Assembly (NCBI GenBank): GCA_019022495.1
Contig: JAFEKR010000018.1
Coordinates: forward strand, 434,001-498,000
From: Epichloe hybrida
Taxonomy: Eukaryota; Ascomycota; Sordariomycetes; Hypocreales; Clavicipitaceae
DNA length: 64,000 nucleotides
Reading direction: 5' to 3'
Under the pieces are notes generated by a model. It was not told where the DNA came from and did not search any database. It saw nothing but the letters and a program-made list of their open reading frames with translations. The position numbers and the translations under genes were made by a program. Shown here one piece after another: positions 45,606 through 55,025 of this stretch. Each line of letters begins with the position of its first letter. Position 1 is the first letter of the stretch.

Positions 45606-46048
45606 AGTGTGAGGACTTGGCATGAGGCGATTGGGGCTTGTTTGCATGACGGCCAACAACTACCGTGGAAGGAGGAGGATCAGATAAAGCACCCGTGAAA
45701 AGAAATCGACCAGGACGTGATGTATTGATATAGGGTAGCGAATGAGAGCCATTCTCGGCAGGCTGGGTCGAGACCCTTTGGCTTCCGCTTTGGCTTTCTT
45801 TTCTTCTTCTTTCTCTCTGCTTCGGACGTGTAAAGAAATAGCTACTGCTAGTAAAGTACTTTGCTACGAGGGTGTTTCTATCCCAAGTTGACTGCCGTTC
45901 TGCATCGTCGACCACTCTCGTCCGGTAACCGCTGTCCATGTGGTTACACATATAAGAGAAAAAAAAAAAGAATAGTCGTGATAAAACGCGGTATATTTAA
46001 TGCGAGGCTAAGAGATGAAAATGCGAATTGAGAAAGCCAAAAAAGGGA
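45606..46048. other. Intergenic
   Basis: 3' region of the sulfotransferase-like gene and flank of the tRNA. An A run occurs at 45960-45969. No gene is supported. Confidence 0.5.
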
Positions 46049-46179
46049 TGCCCCGTATCCGAGTCGAACGAATGACCTTTGCATGTCTTGCATTACTAGA
46101 AGGGTTTAGTTGTGGATCAGGTGGAAAAGTCAAGATGCAACGTACCAAGTGCAACGCTCTACCACTAAGCTAACCGGGC
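46049..46179 (-). tRNA. Intron-containing tRNA gene or tRNA pseudogene, isotype ambiguous
   Basis: On the minus strand a cloverleaf can be folded. The acceptor GCCCGGT pairs with ACGGGGC (one mismatch at the fifth pair), followed by discriminator A. The D arm is GCTT...GAGC. The anticodon stem is TTGCA/TGCAA. The T arm is ATTCG-TTCGACT-CGGAT. An insert of 50-59 bases interrupts the anticodon arm. Removing the insert at the usual position after nucleotide 37 leaves a normal 72-nt body with loop CTTGGTA, apparent anticodon UGG and an unusual U37. Removing 46145-46096 instead leaves loop CTTGTAA, anticodon UGU (Thr), but nine surplus bases. The body resembles fungal tRNA-Thr from memory. Isotype and functionality are therefore unsure. 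Confidence 0.7.
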
Positions 46180-47061
46180 TTGTGTTGACAACCAACGACA
46201 ACATTTCAGACTATATCGCCTCCAACACCCGATCCGGTAAGGCTCTGCTTCAACCCATCGATATTGCAAGGGTTCAAGTCCATTGATAAGCATGGCTTGC
46301 TCTCTTACTACTCCTACTTGGTGGATAAACATACATTTGCTATACATTGCGGCCACGCTGCACAATCCGAGTCAGTGTGTACGCGGTCTTTGTCCACTAC
46401 GGTCCATTGTTGGCGTTGCCCTTGCTCAAAGCCAACAATCTATTCACTGTCTACCTGGCGTACTCCGTGGGAAGCGGGCGAACAACAATCCGCAACGTCA
46501 ACTGACCTGACTTTTCTCTACGTGAACGCTCAACCGGGGGTCGGTGGTTTACGGAACAAATATTTTTGAAACCACATGCCATGACTCCAGTGACAGTACG
46601 GCACCGAACGATTGCGCACAGGGTCCCCGTCGGACTCATTGTGAACGGTGAACAAGACGTCGAGGAAAGGAAGCCAGGTGTTGAACAATGAAGAGCAACA
46701 AAGAACAACGCCGCGTTCACGCTCAATCGTCTCCCACCGACGCATGGTGGGACCATGACAATTTTCATTTTCTTCCAGCCTTGGTTCATTGAACCATAGC
46801 GCGCCATTCACCCGATCGTGGAATCATTTCTTGTGACGCTTGAACAAGATGGAGCTTGTTGTTCGAATCCGTTCCGTGAACAAGGGACGGGAACAACCAT
46901 CCGTTGTTCGTGCAAGTGGCATATATAGACGAGGGCCAGGCATTCGACATTGGACGTCTCTCGGTTGGCCAACGCAGCATCAGAGGCCCAAGCACGAAGC
47001 ATCTCGACAGATCCCTTCACAACGCCAACAATCGACTCCTTGTCATCTTGTCCTCGCCAGC
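46180..47061. other. Intergenic upstream of the repeat protein
   Basis: Frames at 46264-46569 (plus) and 46451-46811 (minus) have no domain. The repeat-protein frame extends back to 46840 without a stop, but those extra residues look non-coding. Confidence 0.4.
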
Positions 47062-47700
47062 ATGCCTTCACGCACTGACAGGGCGGAGCCCACTGACCGA
47101 AACAACGCCCGTCGCCGTGATGATCGGGGCCCGCCACCACCTCTGGGTCGGCTGATGACCCAGTTTGACGAAGACGGCGCGCCGCCTGCCGACGGCACAA
47201 GAGGCGGGCCAGTTCGTCCACCGCTCTCAGCAGTCGGTGGCTTCGGCGGACCCTGGCCTCCGGCAAGCCGTGAGAATTCCATGACGAATGGAGCAAACGG
47301 AGCGCATCCTCAGACGAACGGAGTCAACGGAGCGCATCATCAGACGAACGGAGTCTATGGAGTCTATGAACCGCATCAAGACGCGGAAGATTTCCGCGCC
47401 GACGTAATCAGAGGGCTCACACGGCTCAGTCTGCATTGGCCCGGGCGTCGTCAGCTTGATCCAAACATGGACGACGAACGACTTGCACATCGTGCCGAGA
47501 TGACCGCCCTTATGAACAGTAGGGAGACAGGCACGCGGGTACATAGACCCGCTCGTGTCCGGTTTGACCACCCCGTGAACGGCAATGGCACCAACGGCAA
47601 TGGCACCAACGGCAATGGCAACAACGGCAATGGCACCAACGGCAATGGCACCAACGGCAATGGTACCAACGGCTATGGCACCAACGGCAACGGCCGTTGA
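47062..47700 (+). CDS. Hypothetical low-complexity protein with Asn-Gly repeats
   Basis: An open frame of 212 aa runs from the ATG at 47062. I do not recognise it. The N-terminal part is Arg/Pro/Gly-rich (RRRDDRGPPPPLGRL). The middle has two imperfect TNGVNGAHHQ-type repeats. A short segment, FRADVIRGLTRLSLHWPGRR, could fold as a helix. The C-terminus is a pentapeptide array of NGNGT units encoded by a 15-base DNA repeat. No signal peptide, membrane segment or domain is seen. Long frames over simple repeats can be fortuitous, so the gene is tentative. The frame is open further upstream to 46840, but the ATG chosen gives the more protein-like start. Confidence 0.4.
   Translation: MPSRTDRAEPTDRNNARRRDDRGPPPPLGRLMTQFDEDGAPPADGTRGGPVRPPLSAVGGFGGPWPPASRENSMTNGANGAHPQTNGVNGAHHQTNGVYGVYEPHQDAEDFRADVIRGLTRLSLHWPGRRQLDPNMDDERLAHRAEMTALMNSRETGTRVHRPARVRFDHPVNGNGTNGNGTNGNGNNGNGTNGNGTNGNGTNGYGTNGNGR
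47571..47697. repeat. 15-bp tandem repeat encoding NGNGT units
   Basis: About eight units of GGCAATGGCACCAAC with single-base variants (AACAAC, GGTACC, GGCTAT) run directly up to the stop codon of the hypothetical protein. Confidence 0.92.
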
Positions 47701-48303
47701 TCTGATCGCGCCTGAAAGGCGTCAACACGAGTGTTCTCCATGCCGAACATAACCCCCGCTGGGATCAGTCATCCGACAGTACGAGCGAGTGAAATGATGA
47801 CGGGATCGAAAAGTGGAAGCTGGTGCGATCAGAAAGCTTAGGTCATGTAACTGCATGGTGGAAATCGGTTGAGAGGCAGACTGAGATGTTTGAGATGCAG
47901 ACGGATTGCGATGTTTGAGATTTGAGATGCAGACGAACTGTGATGTTTGAGATTTGAGATGCAGACGGAACTGAGATGCAGACAGATTTGAGATTTTTGA
48001 GATTTTTGAGATTAGACCGTCTTGAGATGCAGACCGACTTGAGATTTTTGACATTTTTGACATTAGATAGACTTGAGATGCAGAAAGAATTGAGACCTTT
48101 GAGATTAGACGGACTTGAGATGCAGACAGACTTGAGAAGTAGAACGGCCATTGCCCGATAAAGAGGTAGTCGAGATTCTCAGCCATCAACCCACGTAGTT
48201 GACGCCGCCTCTCCGACAAGATGCTCCACGTTCTCCCACGAGAAACACAAGAGACATGCGCACACTACATACACCATGGCTAGAAGTCGACGCCTCGCAC
48301 CGC
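47701..48303. other. Intergenic, mostly minisatellite
   Basis: Between the convergent repeat-protein and copper-transporter genes. Most of it is the degenerate GAGATGCAGAC array listed separately. Confidence 0.5.
47880..48138. repeat. Degenerate minisatellite with GAGATGCAGAC core
   Basis: The word TTGAGATGCAGA recurs about eight times, separated by variable TTTGAGATTTTTGAGATTAGAC-like spacers, with unit lengths from about 17 to 60 bases. The minus strand is open in two frames as Ser/Ile/Leu-rich repeats (VCISNLK-like). This is an expected by-product of a repeat without stops and not a supported gene. Confidence 0.88.
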
Positions 48304-48939
48304 TCACCCGCAGCACACGCTCGGCTCCTCGATGCCCTTGACGGCGCCGTCCTCTCTGCCGTGCCTCGCCCCAACATCCATCTTGACCTCCAACCAGTCG
48401 CAGAAGAACTTGCCCAGGCCGGCGCCGATGAAGATGCAGATGATGACGTAGCCGTTGAAGTACATGGCCAGCAGCATGACGACGTACGCGGCGCCAAACG
48501 TCAGGGCGTGCAGCGCCGACCGCGTCAACTGCTGCAGGAACGTGGCGCGGAACGTGACGACGGTCCGGGGCGCGAAGCTGTCGCCGTCGTCGCCGTCGCC
48601 GTCGACGCATCGTCTCGACGTCACCTCGCGCCGAAACTGCCGCAGCACAAAGGCGTCGTACTCCCTCCCGAGCCGGCGGAAGAGCTCGACGAGCATGACG
48701 AGCAGCATCACGCCGATGCACGTGGCGGCGAACATGCCATTGTTGGTGATGTGCCACTCGGGCGTGAGGAAGCATGCGTCGATGGTGTACCAGTTCCAGA
48801 GCATCTGTTGGGGGGATACGGAAGTTTATCCAAGTTTAGCTTTTGTACGCCCGTGAGCGGAGCTTCCATGGACGGGATCTGATCTTACGGAAATCTTGCA
48901 ACCTGCGCCCTCGGGGCCGACGTGGCTGTGCATATCCAT
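48304..48939 (-). CDS. Ctr-family high-affinity copper transporter
   Basis: Two exons are inferred on the minus strand: 48939-48889 and 48804-48304, giving 183 aa. The intron starts GTAAGA and ends ACAG, in phase. Exon 1 encodes MDMHSHVGPEGAGCKIS and continues to MLWNWYTIDACFLTPEWHI. Three membrane segments fit the Ctr trimer: about 40-58 (FAATCIGVMLLVMLVELF), 115-133 (ALTFGAAYVVMLLAMYFNG) and 136-153. The copper-path Met-x3-Met is at M127/M131 (MLLAM) in TM2. The GxxxG packing motif is at G144/G148 (GAGLG) in TM3. A CC pair lies just before the C-terminus. The N-terminus has only a short MDMHSH metal motif, more like Ctr3/Ctr2-type proteins than Met-rich Ctr1. It imports Cu(I) at the plasma membrane or exports it from the vacuole; the sequence does not decide. 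It lies head-to-head with the ferric reductase. Confidence 0.92.
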
Positions 48940-50163
48940 CTTGGGAAAAAACAAAGGTGCGCGACGACAAGACGAAGAACTTGGTTGCAATTGTCCGACA
49001 AGACTGGCGGACTGGTGGAGAAGAGGGAAGCAGTCACTTGTCGCAGGCAGCGCGCCTTTTTGTTTTCGAGGTTTTTTCCCCCTTTCTTGACGCTCGGGCG
49101 GATGGAGATGTTGAATGTTTGCGCAAGTTTCCAAATCTTGGGGGAGGGGGGGGGGATGGAAAGCGGTAATCAGGAAAACGCGCTCACCGCTCGCATCGAC
49201 TCGCTGGTTCTGTATCGTCTCGCAAGCCCAGGCAGGATACGAAGAAAAAACGAAACGCCAAACAACCGAAAAAAAAAAAAACAGCTAAGCCCGTCCGCCG
49301 CCTGCAATCGGGCCCGTTTCACACTTATACAACAACACAACCCTTTGTTCGTTACGTCCAGGAATGGCCCGTGCGCCCCCGCGGCCCCCTCCCCCCCCCC
49401 AAGCAAGGCTGGTTGCGCCAACGTGGCGCCGACCAGCCGGGAACGGCCAAAGCCAAGAAAGAGGTTCAAGGTCTTGGAACTACTCAATCTGATCCGACGC
49501 CGCCTCGTGATTCGCCGACACCCCCGGCCGGCGCGACCACGATGGGCTCCGCAAAACTTGCTCATTCATGCTCAATCGCGCCCCCGAAATAAGCTCACGA
49601 TCTGACCGCGACGACGGGTCCTTGCGTTCGTTGCCATCCGGGTTTGGGTCCATCCGGGTTAGCTAGATATGTCGACACAGATGGTGCGTTTGCTTGCGCG
49701 GGTGCTTTCACGCTTTCACAACGGCGGTTTCGACCACGACTTGGCCAACTCCCAACCCGTCGGAAAACCCCCCCCCCCCCCTTCCCCTTACCCTCGACAA
49801 ATGATGGAATTACCAGGCCTGCGATTGGATGCAGGGTGAGCAAGTTTGATGCACTTTTTCTCCCTCGTATTCTCTTCTTTCTTTCATCAAAAAGCCCCAT
49901 CCATGTCTCCGGCTCGCGTGGCTGCGTAGCGCAGAAATGAATCAATCTTTATCCGGAACCATCCAAGACATAATTGGCAGAATCCAGGCACAAGCGACCC
50001 ATCGCTTACTTTAAGACGTCTTCTTCCCGTGCTTCCGTTACATTTGCTCTGTCGCACACGTTTCGTTTTTCTTCTTCTTCTTCTTCTTCTTCTTTTCTCC
50101 TCGTTCCGCCCTCACTCCACAGCGAGTTATTGAGCAGGCAGGCCCGCGACTTTTCCATTCGCA
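48940..50163. promoter_or_regulatory. Divergent promoter region of Ctr transporter and ferric reductase
   Basis: A 1.2 kb region lies between the two start codons. It holds one perfect Mac1-type copper element and two near matches (CTTGCTCA at 49557-49564; TTTGCTCT at 50043-50050). It also contains several homopolymers (G at 49140-49155, A at 49269-49280, C at about 49768-49780) and a CTT microsatellite at 50071-50092 in the reductase leader. No gene is supported. Confidence 0.55.
49118..49125. promoter_or_regulatory. Mac1-type copper response element TTTGCGCA
   Basis: A perfect match to the yeast Mac1 consensus TTTGC(T/G)CA lies about 180 bases upstream of the copper-transporter ATG. The core TTGCGCAA is palindromic, so it reads in both directions. 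One 8-base match by chance in 1.2 kb is not rare, but the position in front of a Ctr gene makes it notable. Confidence 0.5.
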
Positions 50164-52158
50164 ATGTTGGACCCGCGTCATATTCAGGATCCTTCCCAAG
50201 GGGGTGACATCCAGACCCATTGGGGCTATCCCGACAGGATAATCCCGTGCAAGAACGACGCTCTCACGTGTACCTATCTCGATGTCGTCTACTCGGCGCA
50301 CGACTTGGGACTGCTCTACACGGGAATCCTGTGGGCCACCATTTTCGCCGTCTTGCTGTCATGGGCGTTCCTGAGACGCGCGAGTCGTCCCGCTGTTCAG
50401 GGAACGTGGCAAAGTACCACCGGATCCGACCGTGGCGCCTTCACCAAGCTCTGGAAGACTGCCGCCGCTGCCTCGAGGCGGCTCCTGCTCAAGGACGCGA
50501 ACCACTTCTTGTTCGGGCGGACGACACGCTTCCAGGTGGTTGTTTTGGCGCTGCTGGCGGCGTACCTCTTGATCTGGAGCTTTGTCGGCATCACATACAA
50601 CACGTGGGTGACGCCCGTCAAGAACCTCCCGGGCGTGTACAACACCAGAGTGAGCCTGGGGCCCTGGGCGGACCGAGTGGGCGTGCTCGCGTACGCGTTG
50701 ACGCCGCTGTCCATCATGCTCAGCAGTCGAGAGTCGCTACTGACGATCCTGACGGGCGTGCCCTACCAAAGCTTCAACTTCCTGCACCGGTGGCTGGGCT
50801 ACATCATCATCGCACAGTCGATCCTCCACACCATTGGCTGGAGTGTCATTGAGATCAAGCTCTACCAGCCCCAGCCCAAGGTTGCCCGCGAATGGGTCGT
50901 GCAGTCCTACATCATCTGGGGCATCGTCGCCATGATCCTGCTGCTTCTCCTCTTTGTGCTGAGCACGCCGTGGGGAATCCGGGCCACGGGCTACGAGTTC
51001 TTTCGCAAGGCACACTATGTCCTGGCCATGGTGTACATCGGTGCCTGCTGGGCGCACTGGAGCAAGCTCGAGTGCTTCCTGGTCCCTGCCTTCATTCTAT
51101 GGGGGATCGACCGCGGTGCCCGTATCGTGCGCACCGCCATGCTGCACTACCACCCAACGAGCTCCGGCTACGCCGTCTTCAAGCCAGCCCCGGCGACCAT
51201 TACGCGATTCCCAGACCGGGAGCACGGCGACGTGCTGCGGTTGGACTTGGAAAACGAGCAGGACCCGTGGAAGATTGGCCAGCACTACTACCTGTGCTTC
51301 ACCGAGTCGAGCATCTGGCAGTCTCACCCATTCACCCCCTTGAACGCGCCCGCGGTCGAAAAGGGCGTCGTCAAGCACTCGTACATCATGCGCGCCAAGT
51401 CCGGCGAGACCAGAAAGGTGGCGGAGCTGGCACTCAAGAAAATCGCCAGCACTGCAGCCGACCATGGCGTTTCCACACCGGTCCTCTTGACCGGCGGCTA
51501 TGGCCAAGACCTCACGGAGAAGATCGACGCGGACACCAACATTGTCTGCGTCGCCGGCGGCACGGGCATCACATTCGTTCTCCCCATCCTACTGGACCTC
51601 GCCCGCACCCGCACCCGCACCCGCACTCGCGCACCGACCGATCGCAGAATCAAGCTCGTCTGGGCCATGCGACACTCCAACAATGTCGAATGGGTGGAGG
51701 AGGAAATGGCGATTCTGCGCAAATCCCAAAAGGAGCTGGGTCTGACAATCTCGCTCTTCGCAACCAGAGATGTCGCCGGTGGTTCGAGCGAAAAGCTTGC
51801 CAACGATTGCGGCAAGACAGGTGGTGGTGGTCAAGTCACCGATGTCGGGTCATCCGCATCCTCTTCCGAGGACATCTGTCCCTGCGACGTCAACGTCGTC
51901 TGCGAACCGGGCCTCTCGGTCGACAAGATTGGCGACGGATCCGCCGACGAAGGCCGCCATCCCGACTTGAGGAGGCTGGTGGGTGATTTTGTCGAGTCGA
52001 CGGTTTCGGGCAAGACGGTCGTATTTGCGAGTGGACCGGGCGGCATGATCACGGACCTGCGAGGGATCGTGGCCGGGCTGAATTCGCCGGGCAGGGTGTG
52101 GAAGAGGCAGGAGAAATTTGATGTTGAGCTGGTGTGCGATGACCGATTAGAATGGTAG
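50164..52158 (+). CDS. Ferric/cupric reductase (FRE family)
   Basis: A single exon gives 664 aa. About six or seven membrane segments occupy residues 45-320. The ferric-reductase core has two bis-His pairs with 13-residue spacing: H208/H222 (LHRWLGYIIIAQSILH) and H284/H298 (AHYVLAMVYIGACWAH), which bind two haems b. The FAD-binding motif is HPFTPLN (about 388-394) and the NADPH site is VAGGTGITFVLPIL. The C-terminal VVFASGPGGMITDLR completes the dehydrogenase domain. The enzyme reduces extracellular Fe3+ or Cu2+ with cytosolic NADPH. No Ca2+ or EF-hand region suggests a NOX instead. An unusual TRTRTRTRAP expansion from a 6-base DNA repeat follows the NADPH motif. It is divergent from the Ctr gene, which suggests coupled copper or iron uptake. 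Confidence 0.93.
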   Translation: MLDPRHIQDPSQGGDIQTHWGYPDRIIPCKNDALTCTYLDVVYSAHDLGLLYTGILWATIFAVLLSWAFLRRASRPAVQGTWQSTTGSDRGAFTKLWKTAAAASRRLLLKDANHFLFGRTTRFQVVVLALLAAYLLIWSFVGITYNTWVTPVKNLPGVYNTRVSLGPWADRVGVLAYALTPLSIMLSSRESLLTILTGVPYQSFNFLHRWLGYIIIAQSILHTIGWSVIEIKLYQPQPKVAREWVVQSYIIWGIVAMILLLLLFVLSTPWGIRATGYEFFRKAHYVLAMVYIGACWAHWSKLECFLVPAFILWGIDRGARIVRTAMLHYHPTSSGYAVFKPAPATITRFPDREHGDVLRLDLENEQDPWKIGQHYYLCFTESSIWQSHPFTPLNAPAVEKGVVKHSYIMRAKSGETRKVAELALKKIASTAADHGVSTPVLLTGGYGQDLTEKIDADTNIVCVAGGTGITFVLPILLDLARTRTRTRTRAPTDRRIKLVWAMRHSNNVEWVEEEMAILRKSQKELGLTISLFATRDVAGGSSEKLANDCGKTGGGGQVTDVGSSASSSEDICPCDVNVVCEPGLSVDKIGDGSADEGRHPDLRRLVGDFVESTVSGKTVVFASGPGGMITDLRGIVAGLNSPGRVWKRQEKFDVELVCDDRLEW

Positions 52159-52735
52159 CCCTCCAATAAGACGCTGACATCCCTCTTCAAGGTGGGGGCT
52201 CAACATCGACATGGAATGATTGGCTCTGACCGTGACCACGACTCCATTGCCTCCATCTACTCCCACATACTCCGTACATGCGCATTCCAAGAACCTTCAA
52301 TGCGATATGGATGCCGCTTGGTTCTTCACCGAGATGAGGCCCATCAGCGGTGGCAGAGTCCTGCCGTGGAAACCTTGTGCCAGGACGTTGAGCCAGGGAC
52401 GTGTGTCATGCACACATCAGACCCCGTCATCAAACAACGTCTGCAAGTATCCGACACAGATGCCCGGCATGCATTCACCACGACCGCATCCACATGAAAA
52501 CGGAGTGTTGGCGGTGCTTCATCATTCACTGCCCTTGCTTCGTCTCGCAGGCAGCCGCCGTCCCACACCCATTTTCGTTTGAAGAAAACAAAAGAGACTC
52601 ACAGCCTTGTGCAAACACCTGTAGAGTATCTTCTTCAAAACACCCGACTACACGCACTTTTCTTCGCTACACCACCACATCCTCACCATCTCACGTCCCA
52701 GCCCAAGCTCGAGAAACACGACGTTGCGTTCAATC
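52159..52735. other. Intergenic
   Basis: 3' region of the reductase and promoter of the BTB gene. Short frames have no domain. Confidence 0.5.
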
Positions 52736-53410
52736 ATGAGCTCTTTGCGCGACAGTCCCTCCGCGGAAGGGCCCAGCGGCGTAGCATTGCAGCCTCGTGC
52801 CACCGACGTGCGCATCAAACTTCTTGTCGGCGAGCGCTTGTTCACCACCACCGAGCAGACCTTGGTCGCCGAGAGCGCCTACTTTACATCCCTCCTCTCC
52901 GGGAGATGGGCCAGCACGCTCGATGACGGGTCGTACTTCATCGACTCGGATCCGTCCCTGTTCGAGCACATCCTTCGCTACCTCCGCCACTCCATCTGTC
53001 CCATCTTCTATGATCAGGCGCGAGGCCATGACTTCGGTCTCTACCTTGCTCTTCAGGCCGAGGCAAGTTACTTTGGCATACCGCGACTATATGAGTGGCT
53101 GAAGAACAAACGATATCTCGAGGCGATTCATTTGTCGTACAAAATTGAAATGGTCGAGGATTATAGCTCGGAAAACTTTATATCTAATTCTGGCACTGCG
53201 ATGGACATCTATCCAACATGGGGTACGCAAAAAGTTTATGTCTGCCCCAGAGGATTATTCGTGCATAGAGGCGACCCAGGAAAATGTGGACGGCAATGCA
53301 AAGAAAAACAAGGAGATGACGAGATCAAGTACGAAGACGAAGCGATTTTGCGTGTTGCTGTTGTCCGCAAGCAGGTTGTTATGAAACCGGAAGTATGTAT
53401 GGATCAGTAG
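52736..53410 (+). CDS. BTB/POZ-domain protein (T1-type)
   Basis: A single exon gives 224 aa. Residues about 22-110 form a BTB fold of the potassium-channel-tetramerisation type: DVRIKLLVGERLFTTTEQTLV, YFTSLLSGRW, DGSYFIDSDPSLFEHILRYLR, then a helix ending EASYFGIPRLYEWLK. The C-terminal half is less conserved and has a Cys-containing WGTQKVYVCPRG stretch and a charged tail. Such proteins oligomerise and can act as Cullin-3 adaptors, but no kelch or other partner domain is present. The ATG at 52736 gives MSSLRDSPSAEG. Four in-frame upstream codons without a proper start are ignored. The last 21 codons and the stop lie inside a 65-base tandem duplication. Confidence 0.82.
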   Translation: MSSLRDSPSAEGPSGVALQPRATDVRIKLLVGERLFTTTEQTLVAESAYFTSLLSGRWASTLDDGSYFIDSDPSLFEHILRYLRHSICPIFYDQARGHDFGLYLALQAEASYFGIPRLYEWLKNKRYLEAIHLSYKIEMVEDYSSENFISNSGTAMDIYPTWGTQKVYVCPRGLFVHRGDPGKCGRQCKEKQGDDEIKYEDEAILRVAVVRKQVVMKPEVCMDQ

Positions 53411-53477
53411 CGTTGCGTGTTGCTGTTGTCCGCAAGCAGGTTGTTATGAAACCGGAAGTATGTATGGATCAGTAGCG
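53348..53477. repeat. 65-bp tandem duplication across the BTB stop codon
   Basis: Copy 1 is 53348-53412 and copy 2 is 53413-53477. Both begin TTGCGTGTTGCTGTTGTCC and include ATGGATCAGTAG. I see no differences. Translation stops in copy 1, so copy 2 is 3' UTR. Confidence 0.92.
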
Positions 53478-54100
53478 TTGGCATTCGGGATATTGTTTGT
53501 CTGATCACCTTGTTTCGGGAACGGTGAGTAAAGACGTCGGCAGATGAGAGAGAATAAAATTTTCGAAGCAAAATGAATACTTGACGAAAGTGACGTTTTG
53601 GGGATCTGCATGGAGTTTCAGGCTGTTGGAAGACCTGATCCAGTCGTCGGCGACCAGGAGACTTATGACCCAAAAGTTGAGACAACTTTCAATCGCTGAG
53701 TGCTTAATAAGTGACTGCCTTCATCAATTCATAACGCCTTGTTTGTAAGACCAGACCTGCAAAACAAGCAGGCTCGTTTCCATACATGCGCCGTCGAATG
53801 CATCCACCTCGACCGACTGCCAGCCTCGGGGTCTGCACCAGCACATTTTGTTTAATCGGATCATCACGTCAGCAATTCCCGCCCCAAAGCAATCCAGACA
53901 GGTCTCCAACGAGAACAGAGCAAGTTTTAAAGTGGTCCTCGCCCAGCCGTACCCCGTATGCGCATCATCCTGACGCCGGTGCACGTCTGAATGACGCGTT
54001 GACCGCGCTACCAACCACGGACGACAAAAAGTTTCAAAACGCGGCCCATTTCCATCCTCCCCCGTTCCCTGCATCAACACCCTTCTCGGAACCATCCGAA
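53478..54100. other. Intergenic
   Basis: 3' flank of the BTB gene and promoter of the small membrane protein. Frames at 53724-54095 (minus) and 53786 onward (plus) lack domains. Confidence 0.5.
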
Positions 54101-54471
54101 ATGCTCAACCGCATGGCCTACACGCGGTCTCTCAGACTCGCGCCCGCCCAGCGCCGCCTATACACTGCCAAACCAGGAGGAGAAGCCGCCGAGTTCACTG
54201 CGAACAAGGACACGTCCAGCACAACCAAGTTGTTCGTTCTTTTCGTACCCCGCCTGGATGGAAATCAGGACAACTGAAACAGGATCGATGCTAACCAGAC
54301 GGCGGAAATAGCGTTGCCCTCGGTGCCGCCGTCCTCGTCTTCGGCCTGTACGGTGCCATGACGGGCAGTCCTAGAAAAGCCGCCAGGCAGACTGCGAAGA
54401 ACGACCCCGGGGCCGTTTCGCAGATGAATCCTCCGCATGACGGCCACGAGGGAAACTCGGTGAGCAAATGA
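54101..54471 (+). CDS. Small single-pass protein with mitochondrial-type N-terminus
   Basis: Two exons are inferred, 54101-54228 and 54312-54471, giving 95 aa. The intron ends AATAG and has a GCTAACC branch site. The donor could be GTTGTT at 54229 or GTTCGT three bases later, a difference of one residue. The N-terminus MLNRMAYTRSLRLAPAQRRLYT is basic and amphipathic with no acids, as in mitochondrial presequences. After a short polar stretch, VALGAAVLVFGLYGAM is a single membrane segment. The tail is polar (KAARQTAKNDPGAVSQMNPP). I do not recognise the family with certainty. Small inner-membrane accessory proteins have this layout. Confidence 0.65.
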
Positions 54472-55025
54472 CTGGACGGGGGATATGAGAGACGGGAGAT
54501 GGAGATGTAGAGGTCCGTTGATGTCACGATCTTTGGCACCGCGCGTGTTTCGCATTATTGCGCAAGAAGAGTGAGAATACAAAAAAAAAAAAGTACAAGT
54601 CACAGGTGACTATTCCTGCGAGGTTCAAGGCTTAAAGCCCAGCACATATGACAGTCCGACTTCCACATCAATGCAAAAGCGCGACAGAGTATCGCCGAGA
54701 GAATCAAACGGCACCGAATCCATGCAGGCCCATGTGTACTTAGCCATGTTCGCCATCGACGAAAACGCAGCCGTCAATGGGCGCCAAGGCCGACCTGATC
54801 GGGTGAAATTATCGCGAACACGTTTTCTTTCAACAGCTAGCCATGTCTCCACGTCTGTGTACGTGAATGCAGGGGACCTGTTAGTTGTTAGCATTCACCC
54901 ACAGGCCACGTTCCAAAACACAGTACTAGGGTATACCTACAGTGGCAGGCCGGCCGAGAATGCGCTCCATAGGCATTTCTCTGCTGGGTCCACATCTGAG
55001 ACCAGATGAAAGTAGATTGTTGTCT
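54472..55025. other. Intergenic
   Basis: Convergent 3' ends of the small membrane protein and the APH-like gene. Nothing recognisable. Confidence 0.5.

Noticed and set aside
47722..48219. Minus-strand Ser/Ile-rich repeat frame
   Set aside because: It only reflects absence of stops in the minisatellite; the units vary in length and change frame.
50892..51986. 364-codon plus-strand frame
   Set aside because: Alternative-frame shadow of the ferric reductase, with an Arg/His-rich composition typical of GC-rich DNA.
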